In this document: positions 42,534 through 51,016 of the stretch, in pieces
Layout of the letters: every line of letters starts with the position of its first letter
How positions within the stretch are numbered: the first letter of the stretch is position 1
Source: Rhizobium sp. P40RR-XXII
GTDB taxonomy: Bacteria; Pseudomonadota; Alphaproteobacteria; Rhizobiales; Rhizobiaceae
Direction: 5' to 3'
Assembly: GCF_012641405.1 (NCBI RefSeq)
Contig: NZ_JABAII010000008.1
Location: forward strand, 124,001-188,000
Length of the DNA: 64,000 nt
Translations under genes and position numbers: made by a program
The notes under the pieces: generated by a model
The model's input: only the letters and a program-made list of their open reading frames with translations
What the model was told of the DNA's origin: nothing
Databases searched by the model: none

Positions 42534-43910
42534 TTGAGTCGTCTCATCATCGTTTCCAACCGCGTTTCCGTACCCGATCACAAGGGCGCAGCAGCCGCGG
42601 GTGGCCTTGCCGTGGCGCTGCAAGCTGCTCTTGCCGAACGTGGCGGCATCTGGATGGGCTGGTCCGGCAAATCGAGCGGCGACATCGAGCCCGAGCCGCT
42701 GCAGATGACGCAGGACGGCAATATCACCTATGCACTCAGCGATCTGACGCAGACCGATGTCGAGGAATATTATCAAGGCTTTGCCAATCGCGTGCTCTGG
42801 CCAATCTGCCATTACCGGCTCGATCTCGCCGAATATGCTCGCAAGGAAATGACCGGCTATTTCCGCGTCAACCGCTTCTTCGCCCATCGGCTTGCACCGC
42901 TTGTCGAGCCCGACGACATCATCTGGGTTCACGATTATCATCTAATACCATTGGCGGCGGAACTTAGGCAGATGGGCTTGAAGAACCGCATCGGCTTCTT
43001 CCTGCACATTCCCTGGCCGCCGGCGGACGTCGTGCTCGCCATGCCGGTGCATGAGGAGATCATGCGGGGCCTTTCCTCCTATGACCTGCTCGGCTTCCAG
43101 ACCGATCACGATCTGGAAAACTTCGCGGGCTGCCTGAAACGCGAAGGCATGGGCATCGAGAAAAGTCCCGGCCATTTCAATGCCCACGGCCATGATTTTC
43201 GCGGCGGCGCCTATTCGATCGGTATCGAGACGGCAGGCTTTGCCGAATTCGCCCGCAAGGCCGCATCGCACAGCATGGTGCAGAAAGTGCGCAAAAGCAT
43301 CGAGGGCCGCGACCTGATCCTCGGCGTCGACCGGCTCGACTATTCCAAGGGCATTACCCAGCGTATCGATGCCTTCGAGCGTTTCATCACCAACAATCCG
43401 GCCCACCAACGCAGCGTCACTTACTTGCAGATCACCCCGAAATCGCGTTCCGAAGTGCCGGAATACGAGGCGATGCAGCATGCGGTTGCGGAACAGGCCG
43501 GCCGGGTCAACGGCGCGATCGGCACGGTCGACTGGGTGCCGATCCGCTATATCAACCGCTCGATCAGCCGCCCAATACTGGCCGGCCTTTATCGGCTTGC
43601 GAAAGTCGGGTTGGTGACGCCGCTGCGCGACGGCATGAACCTGGTCGCCAAGGAATATGTCGCGGCACAGGACCCGGAAAATCCAGGTGTGCTGGTGCTA
43701 TCGCGCTTTGCGGGGGCGGCACGCAAGCTGAAGGGCGCCTTGCTGGTCAATCCCTATGACGTCGACGGCACCGCCAATGCGCTGGCGCGCGGCATCAACA
43801 TGCCATTGCAGGAGCGACAGGAACGCTGGCGCGGCATGATGGATTATCTGCTTGAGAATGACGTATCGCATTGGTGTGAGACGTTTCTTGCCGATCTCAC
43901 GGCGGAATAG
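42534..43910 (+). CDS. otsA: Trehalose-6-phosphate synthase
   Basis: A 458-residue GT20 glycosyltransferase that joins UDP-glucose and glucose-6-phosphate. Recognisable parts are the N-terminal LIIVSNRVSVPD, WVHDYHLIPL, the HIPWPP donor loop, GVDRLDYSKGI and TPLRDGMNLVAKEYVA. The start is TTG 42534 with AAAGGAAG seven bases upstream. It pairs with otsB. TTG initiation together with the repeat between the genes may keep OtsA below OtsB. Confidence 0.96.
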   Translation: MSRLIIVSNRVSVPDHKGAAAAGGLAVALQAALAERGGIWMGWSGKSSGDIEPEPLQMTQDGNITYALSDLTQTDVEEYYQGFANRVLWPICHYRLDLAEYARKEMTGYFRVNRFFAHRLAPLVEPDDIIWVHDYHLIPLAAELRQMGLKNRIGFFLHIPWPPADVVLAMPVHEEIMRGLSSYDLLGFQTDHDLENFAGCLKREGMGIEKSPGHFNAHGHDFRGGAYSIGIETAGFAEFARKAASHSMVQKVRKSIEGRDLILGVDRLDYSKGITQRIDAFERFITNNPAHQRSVTYLQITPKSRSEVPEYEAMQHAVAEQAGRVNGAIGTVDWVPIRYINRSISRPILAGLYRLAKVGLVTPLRDGMNLVAKEYVAAQDPENPGVLVLSRFAGAARKLKGALLVNPYDVDGTANALARGINMPLQERQERWRGMMDYLLENDVSHWCETFLADLTAE

Positions 43911-43920
43911 AACCGGATTA

Positions 43921-44823
43921 TTAGCCGGCGGCGGCTTCGGCGAGCAGCCATAGCGCCAGTTGCTCGGCATGCGGGTTCGGCGTCGATGGCGGCAGCAGCC
44001 AATAACCCCGGGCAGGCGCTTCCAGCACGGGGCCGGCCGTCACCAGCGTCCGGGCGGCAAGTAGCGAATCGACAAGACCGATCCAGCCGATGGCAACACC
44101 CTGTTCGCTGAGCGCAGCCTGCACGACGAGCGAATAGGTATTGAAGCGCAGGTCGCCCCGACCGGCATAGGCATCCCGAGCGATACCGAAGGCGGAAAGA
44201 TAACTCTCCCAATCGAACCATGGCGACGGCATCTCCGAATCGAGATGGACGAGCGTGGTGCCCGCAAGCTGCGAGGGATCGGTGAACGGGCCGTGACGTT
44301 CGGCAAAGCCCCTGGTGCAGATCGGCACGACCTTTTCCGGCAACAGCAAACTGGCTGCCGGACCGAATTCGCTGCGCGTGCCGAAGAAGACGGCGATATC
44401 GCCACTCTCCGGCCCGCCGCGATCCAGCCGCTGCGTGGCGACGATCTGGATATCCACCTCCGGGTGGAGAAGCCGGAACGCATGCATGCGGGGTATCAGC
44501 CACAGGGCGGAAAAGGCATAGTCCGTGCGCAGACGAACGGATGGCCGCTCCGCCTCGGCGCGGAAACTGCGCACCAGATTATCGACACCGCCGACCGCCT
44601 TTTCGGCGATCTCGAACAGGCGCTGCCCCTCCGGCGAAAGCACGACGCCGCGATGCTGGCGGCGAAACAGGGCGACACCCATCTGCTCTTCGATGCGGCG
44701 AACCTGATAACTGACGGCCGGCTGGGTGAGGCCAAGCGCCGAGGCGGCGGCGGACAGGCTGCCGGAGCGCCCCACCTCCAGGAAAATCCGCAGCCAGCCA
44801 AGATCGACGACACGTTCAGCCAT
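43921..44823 (-). CDS. LysR-family regulator of choline-sulfate utilisation
   Basis: About 300 residues with an N-terminal winged helix (VDLGWLRIFLEVGRSGSLSA) and an effector domain. Its position, divergent from choX-betC, is that of the choline-sulfate-utilisation LysR regulator, which it is expected to be. I chose ATG 44823 because AAAAGGAA lies just upstream; an ATG at 44841 would include that site. The 99-bp divergent gap should hold its binding sites. Confidence 0.88.
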   Translation of the reverse strand: MAERVVDLGWLRIFLEVGRSGSLSAAASALGLTQPAVSYQVRRIEEQMGVALFRRQHRGVVLSPEGQRLFEIAEKAVGGVDNLVRSFRAEAERPSVRLRTDYAFSALWLIPRMHAFRLLHPEVDIQIVATQRLDRGGPESGDIAVFFGTRSEFGPAASLLLPEKVVPICTRGFAERHGPFTDPSQLAGTTLVHLDSEMPSPWFDWESYLSAFGIARDAYAGRGDLRFNTYSLVVQAALSEQGVAIGWIGLVDSLLAARTLVTAGPVLEAPARGYWLLPPSTPNPHAEQLALWLLAEAAAG

Positions 44824-44922
44824 AAAATTTCCTTTTGGCATCCATCGAAAAATGCCTGCTTCACAGCGGGAACTCTAGTGATGTTCAATAAAATAATCCA
44901 ATAACAAGAGGGAACCATCGTC

Positions 44923-45870
44923 ATGCGCATGTCTGCAATGGGTCGGCTGGCGGCCGGCGCTCTTCTTTCCGTTCTTTCCTTTGCCGGCATCGCCCAGGCC
45001 GATGGCGACAGCTGCAAGACGATTCATCTTTCGGATCCAGGCTGGACCGACATCACCTCGACCAACGGCGTGACCGGCGTATTGCTGAGCGCCCTCGGTT
45101 ACGAGCCCGACATCAAGACCCTCTCCGTGCCGATCGGCTACCAAGCGATGAAAACAGGCGAGATCGACGTATTCCTCGGCAACTGGATGCCCGCGCAGAA
45201 GGCATTCGTCGACGATCTCAACAAGGCAAAGGCCGTCGAGGTGCTGAACCGCAACCTTCAGGGCGCGAAGTTCACGCTTGCCGTGCCGACCTATGTCGCC
45301 GACAAGGGCATCAAGGACTTCGCCGACCTGCAGAAACATGCCGACGATTTCGACCGCAAGATCTACGGCATCGAGCCGGGTGCGCCCGCCAATGCCAATA
45401 TCCAGAAAATGATCGATGCCAACGACTTCGGTCTGAAAGGCTGGGAACTGGTGGAATCCAGCGAGCAGGCCATGCTGTCGCAGGTGGAGCGCGCCTCGAA
45501 GGACAAGCAGGCGATCGTCTTCCTCGCCTGGGCGCCGCATCCGATGAACGACCGGTTCAAGATCGCCTATCTCGCCGGCGGCGATGCCTATTTCGGCGCG
45601 AATTACGGCGGGGCCGAAGTCTACACGCTGGCGCGCACCGGCTGGGCGGCCCAATGCCCGAATGCCGCCAAGCTCTTTCATAACATGACCTTCGACATCG
45701 GAATGGAGAATTCGCTGATGGGGTCGATCCTCGGCGGTGAGAGCGCCAAGGACGCGGCGACCGCCTGGCTGAAGGCGAATCCGGATGTCTTGATGCCCTG
45801 GCTTACTGATGTCACCACTATCGACGGCAAGCCCGGCCGCGATGCCGTCAAAGCCGCCATTGGCCTCTAG
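44923..45870 (+). CDS. choX: Choline-binding periplasmic protein ChoX
   Basis: A 315-residue substrate-binding protein of the OpuAC/ChoX type with a signal peptide ending AGIAQA and the choline/betaine-binding pattern (DPGWTDI, GNWMPAQ, WAPHPMND, ANYGG). It delivers choline, and probably choline-O-sulfate, to an ABC transporter. No choW or choV lies here, so the permease must be elsewhere. Its TAG stop is the first triplet of an intergenic repeat that separates it from betC. Confidence 0.92.
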   Translation: MRMSAMGRLAAGALLSVLSFAGIAQADGDSCKTIHLSDPGWTDITSTNGVTGVLLSALGYEPDIKTLSVPIGYQAMKTGEIDVFLGNWMPAQKAFVDDLNKAKAVEVLNRNLQGAKFTLAVPTYVADKGIKDFADLQKHADDFDRKIYGIEPGAPANANIQKMIDANDFGLKGWELVESSEQAMLSQVERASKDKQAIVFLAWAPHPMNDRFKIAYLAGGDAYFGANYGGAEVYTLARTGWAAQCPNAAKLFHNMTFDIGMENSLMGSILGGESAKDAATAWLKANPDVLMPWLTDVTTIDGKPGRDAVKAAIGL

Positions 45871-45981
45871 AGCCGGATGATTTTAGGTCGAACCGACCTA
45901 AAATCTGAATCCGCTCTAGAATCAAAAAAGTAGAGCATGATGTCATCCGAAAACCGCTCACACTTTTTGGCATCATGCTCC
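45868..45981 (+). repeat. Compound palindromic repeat between choX and betC
   Basis: The first element (45868-45918) is a long hairpin: TAGAGCCGGAT, ATTTTAGGTCG, a short loop, CGACCTAAAAT, then ATCCGCTCTA. The second runs from GAGCATGATG (45933-45942) to CATCATGCTC (45971-45980). Both are rhizobial repeat types. The first triplet is the choX stop codon. The structures could reduce read-through into betC or protect the choX message. Confidence 0.85.
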
Positions 45982-46003
45982 AATTTCCGAGAAAGACGCT
46001 CAA

Positions 46004-47518
46004 ATGTCCCGCCCGAATATCCTCATCCTCATGGTCGATCAATTCAACGGCACATTGTTTCCCGACGGCCCGGCCGATTTCCTACATGCGCCGGTCCTGA
46101 AGGCTCTGGCGAAGCGCTCGGTGCGCTTTGCCAACAGCTATACGGCAAGCCCGCTCTGCGCGCCGGCGCGGGCCTCCTTCATGTCCGGGCAGTTGCCGAG
46201 CCGCACCCGCGTCTATGACAATGCCGCCGAATTCTGCTCCGACATCCCGACCTTTGCCCATCACCTGCGCGCCGCCGGCTATCAGACAGCGCTATCGGGC
46301 AAGATGCATTTCGTCGGCCCGGACCAGCTGCACGGCTTCGAAGAGCGGCTGACGACCGACATCTATCCCGCCGATTTCGGCTGGACGCCTGACTATACCA
46401 AGCCCGGCGAGCGCATCGACTGGTGGTATCACAATCTCGGCTCGGTCACCGGGGCCGGCACTGCCGAGATCACCAATCAGATGGAATATGATGACGAGGT
46501 CGCCTATCACGCGAACCGCAAGCTCTACGATCTCTCACGCAGACAAGACGAGCGGCCCTGGTGCCTGACGGTCAGCTTTACGCATCCGCACGACCCTTAC
46601 GTCGCGCGCCGACGCTTCTGGGATCTTTATGAGGATTGCCCGGCGCTCGACCCCGAAATCGGCGAAATCCCCTTCGAACAGCAGGACGCGCATTCGCAGC
46701 GGCTGATGAAGGCATGCGATCACACCGCCTTCGACATCACGCCGGAACAGATTCGCCGGGCGCGGCGTGGCTATTTCGCCAATATTTCCTATGTCGACGA
46801 GAAGATCGGCGAAATACTGGAAACGCTCGAGCGCGGCCGCATGGCCGATAACACCATCATCCTCTTCGTCTCGGACCATGGCGACATGCTCGGCGAGCGC
46901 GGCCTCTGGTTCAAGATGAACTTCTTCGAGGGCTCTGCCCGCGTGCCGCTGATGATATCAGCCCCCGGCTGGCAGCCGAAGCGGATCGATCAGCCGGTTT
47001 CGACGCTCGACGTGACCCCAACGCTGGCAGCTCTTGCCGGGATAGACATCGCATCGCTGCGTCGATGGACCGATGGCGAAGACCTGACGCCGCTCGCTCT
47101 CGACACGGGAAGCCGCAGCGCCGTTCCGATGGAATATGCCGCCGAAGGCTCCGAAGCGCCGCTCGTGGGCTTACGTGACGGCCGCTACAAGCTAACGCTT
47201 TGCGAGAAAGATCCGCCGATGCTCTTCGACATCGAGGCGGACCCGAAGGAGCTGACCAACCTGGCTAATGACCCTGCTCATGCCGAAACGCTGAAAAGGC
47301 TGACGGCGCGGGCCATGGAGCGCTGGAACCTTGCAAGCTTCGACTCCGCCGTGCGCGAAAGCCAGGCGCGGCGATGGGTGGTCTACACTGCCCTGCGTAA
47401 TGGCGCCTATTATCCCTGGGACTATCAGCCGCTGCAGAAGGCGTCCGAGCGGTACATGCGCAACCACATGGACCTCAACGTGCTGGAGGAAAACCAACGC
47501 TATCCGCGGGGCGAATAG
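46004..47518 (+). CDS. betC: Choline-sulfatase
   Basis: A 504-residue type I sulfatase with the formylglycine motif CAPAR (Cys52-Arg56), metal-binding ILMVDQ at the N-terminus, and the C-terminal choline-sulfatase extension. It hydrolyses choline-O-sulfate to choline and sulfate, feeding osmoprotection and supplying carbon, nitrogen and sulfur. It follows choX and the LysR regulator, the usual choline-sulfate locus. Conversion of Cys52 needs a maturase encoded elsewhere. Confidence 0.95.
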   Translation: MSRPNILILMVDQFNGTLFPDGPADFLHAPVLKALAKRSVRFANSYTASPLCAPARASFMSGQLPSRTRVYDNAAEFCSDIPTFAHHLRAAGYQTALSGKMHFVGPDQLHGFEERLTTDIYPADFGWTPDYTKPGERIDWWYHNLGSVTGAGTAEITNQMEYDDEVAYHANRKLYDLSRRQDERPWCLTVSFTHPHDPYVARRRFWDLYEDCPALDPEIGEIPFEQQDAHSQRLMKACDHTAFDITPEQIRRARRGYFANISYVDEKIGEILETLERGRMADNTIILFVSDHGDMLGERGLWFKMNFFEGSARVPLMISAPGWQPKRIDQPVSTLDVTPTLAALAGIDIASLRRWTDGEDLTPLALDTGSRSAVPMEYAAEGSEAPLVGLRDGRYKLTLCEKDPPMLFDIEADPKELTNLANDPAHAETLKRLTARAMERWNLASFDSAVRESQARRWVVYTALRNGAYYPWDYQPLQKASERYMRNHMDLNVLEENQRYPRGE

Positions 47519-47589
47519 GAACGAACAGAATTCGGTAGCCCACCGACGGTCGACGCAATAGGGTCGCACCGTCACAAGGGAGACTATCC

Positions 47590-47799
47590 ATGAAAATCAG
47601 CGCGAGAAACCGCCTCAAGGGCAAGGTCGTCGAAATCACCAAGGGTGCGACAACAGCGCATGTCCGCATCGATATCGGCAACGGCTCGATCGTCACTTCC
47701 TCGATCACCAACGAGGCAGTCGACGAACTGGGCCTGACGGTCGGCTCCGCCGCCTATGCTGTCATCAAGGCATCCGATGTCATGGTCGCTGTCGACTAA
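47590..47799 (+). CDS. mop: Molbindin (Mop/TOBE-domain) protein
   Basis: A 69-residue single TOBE domain (MKISARNRLKGKVVEITKG, SSITNEAVDELGLTVG, IKASDVMVAVD). Stand-alone molbindins bind molybdate or tungstate in oligomers and buffer it in the cytosol. It overlaps the end of the convergent trmO by four bases. An orphan solute-binding protein of the BtuF/MolA class lies 0.5 kb away. Confidence 0.9.
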   Translation: MKISARNRLKGKVVEITKGATTAHVRIDIGNGSIVTSSITNEAVDELGLTVGSAAYAVIKASDVMVAVD

Positions 47800-48320
47800 C
47801 TTTTCTGACAATAATGCGCCGTTTCGCCGTCGCCGGTCTGGAAATCTCCGGGCTGCGGCGGCGCGATCGGCTTGAACAGCGTGCGATCCGGTTTCACGTC
47901 GAGCAGCGGCGTGCCGTCAAGACAATCGAGGCCACGCACCAGCAGCACGGCGCCCTCGACGGCTTCCAGCTTGACGATGGATGTGCCGATGGGATTGGGC
48001 CGAACCGGTGAGCGCAGTGAGAAGGTACCGTGCACCTTGCCGCTGCTGGCCGGGCTCTGCAGCACGAGATCCCTTCTGGAACGATCCAGCCAATAGAGAA
48101 CTTCCAGCCGCTCGAAGGCTTCCACCCCCTGCAGCGCCGCCACCCAGGGCTCGAAGATTTCGATCCGGCAAATGGGGCCGTCATGCCGTCCCTGGCGCGG
48201 CGTTTCCATGCGCGATGTCCACGGCGTGGAGATGCGGCCGATGAAGGTGAGACCGGCATCCAACCCCGAGGGCGGCTCGACGGCCACTTCGTTTTCACGA
48301 ATTTCGTTTTCCCGGACCAT
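47796..48320 (-). CDS. trmO: TrmO/TsaA-family tRNA m6t6A37 methyltransferase
   Basis: About 174 residues of the TrmO (YaeB/UPF0066) fold with FIGRISTPW, RQGRHDGP and the signature RSPVRPNPIG, plus LDCLDGTPLLDVKP. The family methylates N6-threonylcarbamoyl-adenosine at tRNA position 37. ATG 48320 is preceded by AAGGAAAG; the frame opens further upstream but that part has no protein-like character and runs into the next gene. It is 23 bp downstream of the solute-binding-protein gene. Confidence 0.85.
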   Translation of the reverse strand: MVRENEIRENEVAVEPPSGLDAGLTFIGRISTPWTSRMETPRQGRHDGPICRIEIFEPWVAALQGVEAFERLEVLYWLDRSRRDLVLQSPASSGKVHGTFSLRSPVRPNPIGTSIVKLEAVEGAVLLVRGLDCLDGTPLLDVKPDRTLFKPIAPPQPGDFQTGDGETAHYCQKS

Positions 48321-48343
48321 CAGCGCTTTCCTTATCAGAGCGA

Positions 48344-49369
48344 TTATTTCATGCCCTTCAGCAGTGCCGCCAGCTGATCGTCGGTCAGATCGACCTGATA
48401 GAACAGCTTGTAGAATTGCTTCACGTCGTCGGAAAAATTGCTGCGGAAGAGTTTTGGATAGAGCAGCTTCTCCATCCAGCGCACGCCGAACAGCCGGTTG
48501 ACGCCGGGCGGCGAATCGAACCAGCCGAAGGGCAAGGACGGCGGCACGAAGATCTTGCCGTCCTTGACGGCCTTGATCCCAGCCCATTGCGGATCGCTCC
48601 TCACCGAGGCGGCGAAAGCAGGGGTCTCGGCGATGATGATATCCGGATTCCAGCCGACGACCTGTTGTACGGTCACCTTGGCGAGACCACCCTTGCCGGC
48701 GGCGGCGGCGACGTTCATCGTGCCGACTGCATCAAGGATCTCAAGATTGATCGAGCCGGAGAGCCCGGTTTCCAGGCCATCGGCACCACGGCCGTAATAG
48801 ACGCGCGGGCGCGGATCGTTCGGCAGGGTCGCGAGCTTCTCGTTCAGGTCCTTGATCGCCGAATCCGCATAATCAGCCAGCTTGTTGGCGCGGTCCTCGA
48901 CGCCGATCAGGGCGCCGACGTCACGAAGCGTATCTGCGGTGCGGGCGAAGCTGCCGTCGATGAGGATATAGGGAATGCCCGTCGCGCTCTGCACCTTGTC
49001 GGCCAGCGCCTTGTAGGTGGGATCGACCGTGCCGGCATCGAGAATGATGTCGGGCTTGGCGTCCATGACGGCCTGCGCGCTGATGGTGCCGTCCTTGCCC
49101 GTCAGGCGTCCGACTGACGGCAGCGACCGCACCGATGGCATCAGATAAGCCTTGGCGGCATCATCGGGCGCATGCGCCCAGCCAACCAACTTCTCGGGCG
49201 CCAGCACATAGACGAGTACGGTGGCGGGCGGCCCGGCTACCAATATGCGGTTGATCTTGTCCGGGACGGACACCGTGCGGCCGGCCGCGTCTGTGATAAC
49301 CCGCGCTTCGGCCACGGCCGGCAACAAGCCGACGAAGGCTAGCGCGAGAACCGCAAAAAATTTCATCAT
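48344..49369 (-). CDS. Cluster-III ABC substrate-binding protein (BtuF/FhuD/MolA type)
   Basis: A 341-residue exported protein with a signal peptide ending AVAEA and the two-lobed, helix-linked fold of Fe-siderophore/cobalamin/heme-type binding proteins (RVITDAAGRTVSVPDKINRI, KPDIILDAG). It has no permease or ATPase gene nearby. Because a molbindin gene is adjacent and MolA of this class binds molybdate, an oxyanion is one possibility; an iron complex is the default. It is probably co-transcribed with trmO. Confidence 0.85.
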   Translation of the reverse strand: MMKFFAVLALAFVGLLPAVAEARVITDAAGRTVSVPDKINRILVAGPPATVLVYVLAPEKLVGWAHAPDDAAKAYLMPSVRSLPSVGRLTGKDGTISAQAVMDAKPDIILDAGTVDPTYKALADKVQSATGIPYILIDGSFARTADTLRDVGALIGVEDRANKLADYADSAIKDLNEKLATLPNDPRPRVYYGRGADGLETGLSGSINLEILDAVGTMNVAAAAGKGGLAKVTVQQVVGWNPDIIIAETPAFAASVRSDPQWAGIKAVKDGKIFVPPSLPFGWFDSPPGVNRLFGVRWMEKLLYPKLFRSNFSDDVKQFYKLFYQVDLTDDQLAALLKGMK

Positions 49370-49674
49370 AAAAGCTGCTCGTTCTGCTCCAGGGGACCTC
49401 GGGGCGGCACTATGGCATAGCGCTATATTGGATGGAACATCGCGAAGGCACTATTCCAAAACGAAACGCATTCGAACCGATCACGTCGGCTTGAGGCGTA
49501 ATCGACGGGTCTTCATTACATCTGATGTAATTGAGAACGGCATTCGTCTCGGCGTATTTAAAGACCATCTTCTTGCAGGAGGAGCTTATTCAGCCCTTCA
49601 ACCAAAGAGAGCCTTCACCCGGCATGACGTCGACGGCCACGGCGTCATTCCAACGGCAGGCTCAGGAGAAATCC

Positions 49675-50067
49675 ATGACGACGATGTCATTCACCAAAAA
49701 AGACGCCCCGCAATGGCTACTCGCCTTCTGGCGGGAGATTGACGACAAGACCTTCGGCGACGGCTTCGATTGCCTCGCGGAAGACGCCACCTGCAATCTC
49801 GGTATTGCCGACTGGAACGGGCGCGACACCATTCGCCAGAACTTGCGCGCCTTCATCGACACCGGCTTCACGGCATTGCATGATGTCATCGAATATTGGG
49901 ACGCCGGATCGCTGAAGGTGTTCCGGGGGACCGTGACCATGACACCCGACGACCGAACGCAAACGGTGGTCAAACCGGTCATGACGCACTTCTTCTATAT
50001 GGACGAGGCCGATCCGACCAAAGTGCGGCACTGGTATGGATCGGTCGGCCCTGTTGCCTTCTCATAA
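49675..50067 (+). CDS. SnoaL/NTF2-like protein
   Basis: A 130-residue cone-fold protein (APQWLLAFWREIDDKTFGDGF at the start; CLAEDATCNLGIADWNGRDTIRQNL is typical of SnoaL-like domains, quoted in part). ATG 49675 follows AGGAGAAATCC. Function unknown. An XRE-type regulator, now frameshifted, follows 72 bp later on the same strand and may have controlled it. Confidence 0.8.
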   Translation: MTTMSFTKKDAPQWLLAFWREIDDKTFGDGFDCLAEDATCNLGIADWNGRDTIRQNLRAFIDTGFTALHDVIEYWDAGSLKVFRGTVTMTPDDRTQTVVKPVMTHFFYMDEADPTKVRHWYGSVGPVAFS

Positions 50068-50139
50068 GAATTGAGCTGGCGGGGCGGCTGAACAACGCCC
50101 CGCCACAATAAACGAACGACGCGCAGAGGCCTTTGCAGG

Positions 50140-50969
50140 ATGAATTCTTCCGGTTTGAATCCAAGAATGCCAAACGAACTCGGCCCGCAGCTGCGCGCAT
50201 GGCGCGATACGCGCGGCAAAAGCCAGCTCGAGCTTTCCCTCGACACCGGCATTTCGCAGCGTCAGATCAGCTTTATCGAAAGCGGCAGGAGCACGCCCGG
50301 CCGCCAGAATGTATTACGTCTCGCCGACGCATTGGACGTGCCGTTCCGCGAGCGCAACACACTGCTGCTCGCTGCCGGTTATGCGCCGATCTATTCGGAA
50401 GGAAGCTTTGACGATCGGGAAATGCAGGGGTTATCAACGCCCTCAAGCGCATGCTGCGTCAGCATGAGCCGTTTCCGGCTGTTGTGATGGACCGCTACTG
50501 GAATGTCCTGATGACCAATGACGCGACCCTTCGCTTCTTCGGCCGGTTCGTCGATATGGCCGCACGCCCGGCGCCGCGCAATCTCCTGCATCTCATGTTC
50601 GACCCCGCGGGCATGCGGCCCTTCATTCCGGACTGGGACAAGACGGCCGAAAGCCTTTTGAGACGCGTCTTCCGCGAATCCGTCGGCCGCGTCATCGATG
50701 CTCGGACGAAGGAGCTCATCGATAGCCTGCTCGCCTACCCCAATGTGAATGCCGAATGGCAGACGTCACCGACGATCGAAAATGCGCCGCTCATCCCCCT
50801 GTCCTTCATGAAGGACGGGCATATCCTGAGATTTTTCTCGCTGATCACGACGGTCGGCACCGCGCAGATGATCACGACGCAGGAGCTGAGGGTCGAATGC
50901 ATGTTTCCGCTGGATGAAGTCACTGAGGCTCGTTACGCGGAACTGATGAATGCAGCAGCGGAACAATAG
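50140..50969 (+). pseudogene. XRE-family regulator with MmyB-like domain, frameshifted
   Basis: The first frame (50140-50487) encodes an intact XRE helix-turn-helix (LRAWRDTRGKSQLELSLDTG, then SFIESGRSTPG). The second frame (to 50969) encodes the MmyB-like ligand-binding domain (VVMDRYWNVLMTNDA, LLRRVFRESVGR). They join after one base is added in the G-run at 50427-50430: the hidden frame reads VINALKRMLRQHEPFP directly after EMQ. The original protein would be about 276 residues. It is either a recent loss or a homopolymer error. Confidence 0.85.
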
Positions 50970-51016
50970 CATTATGAACCACAGGCCGGTTGCCTGTGGC
51001 TGCAACATCCTTGATA

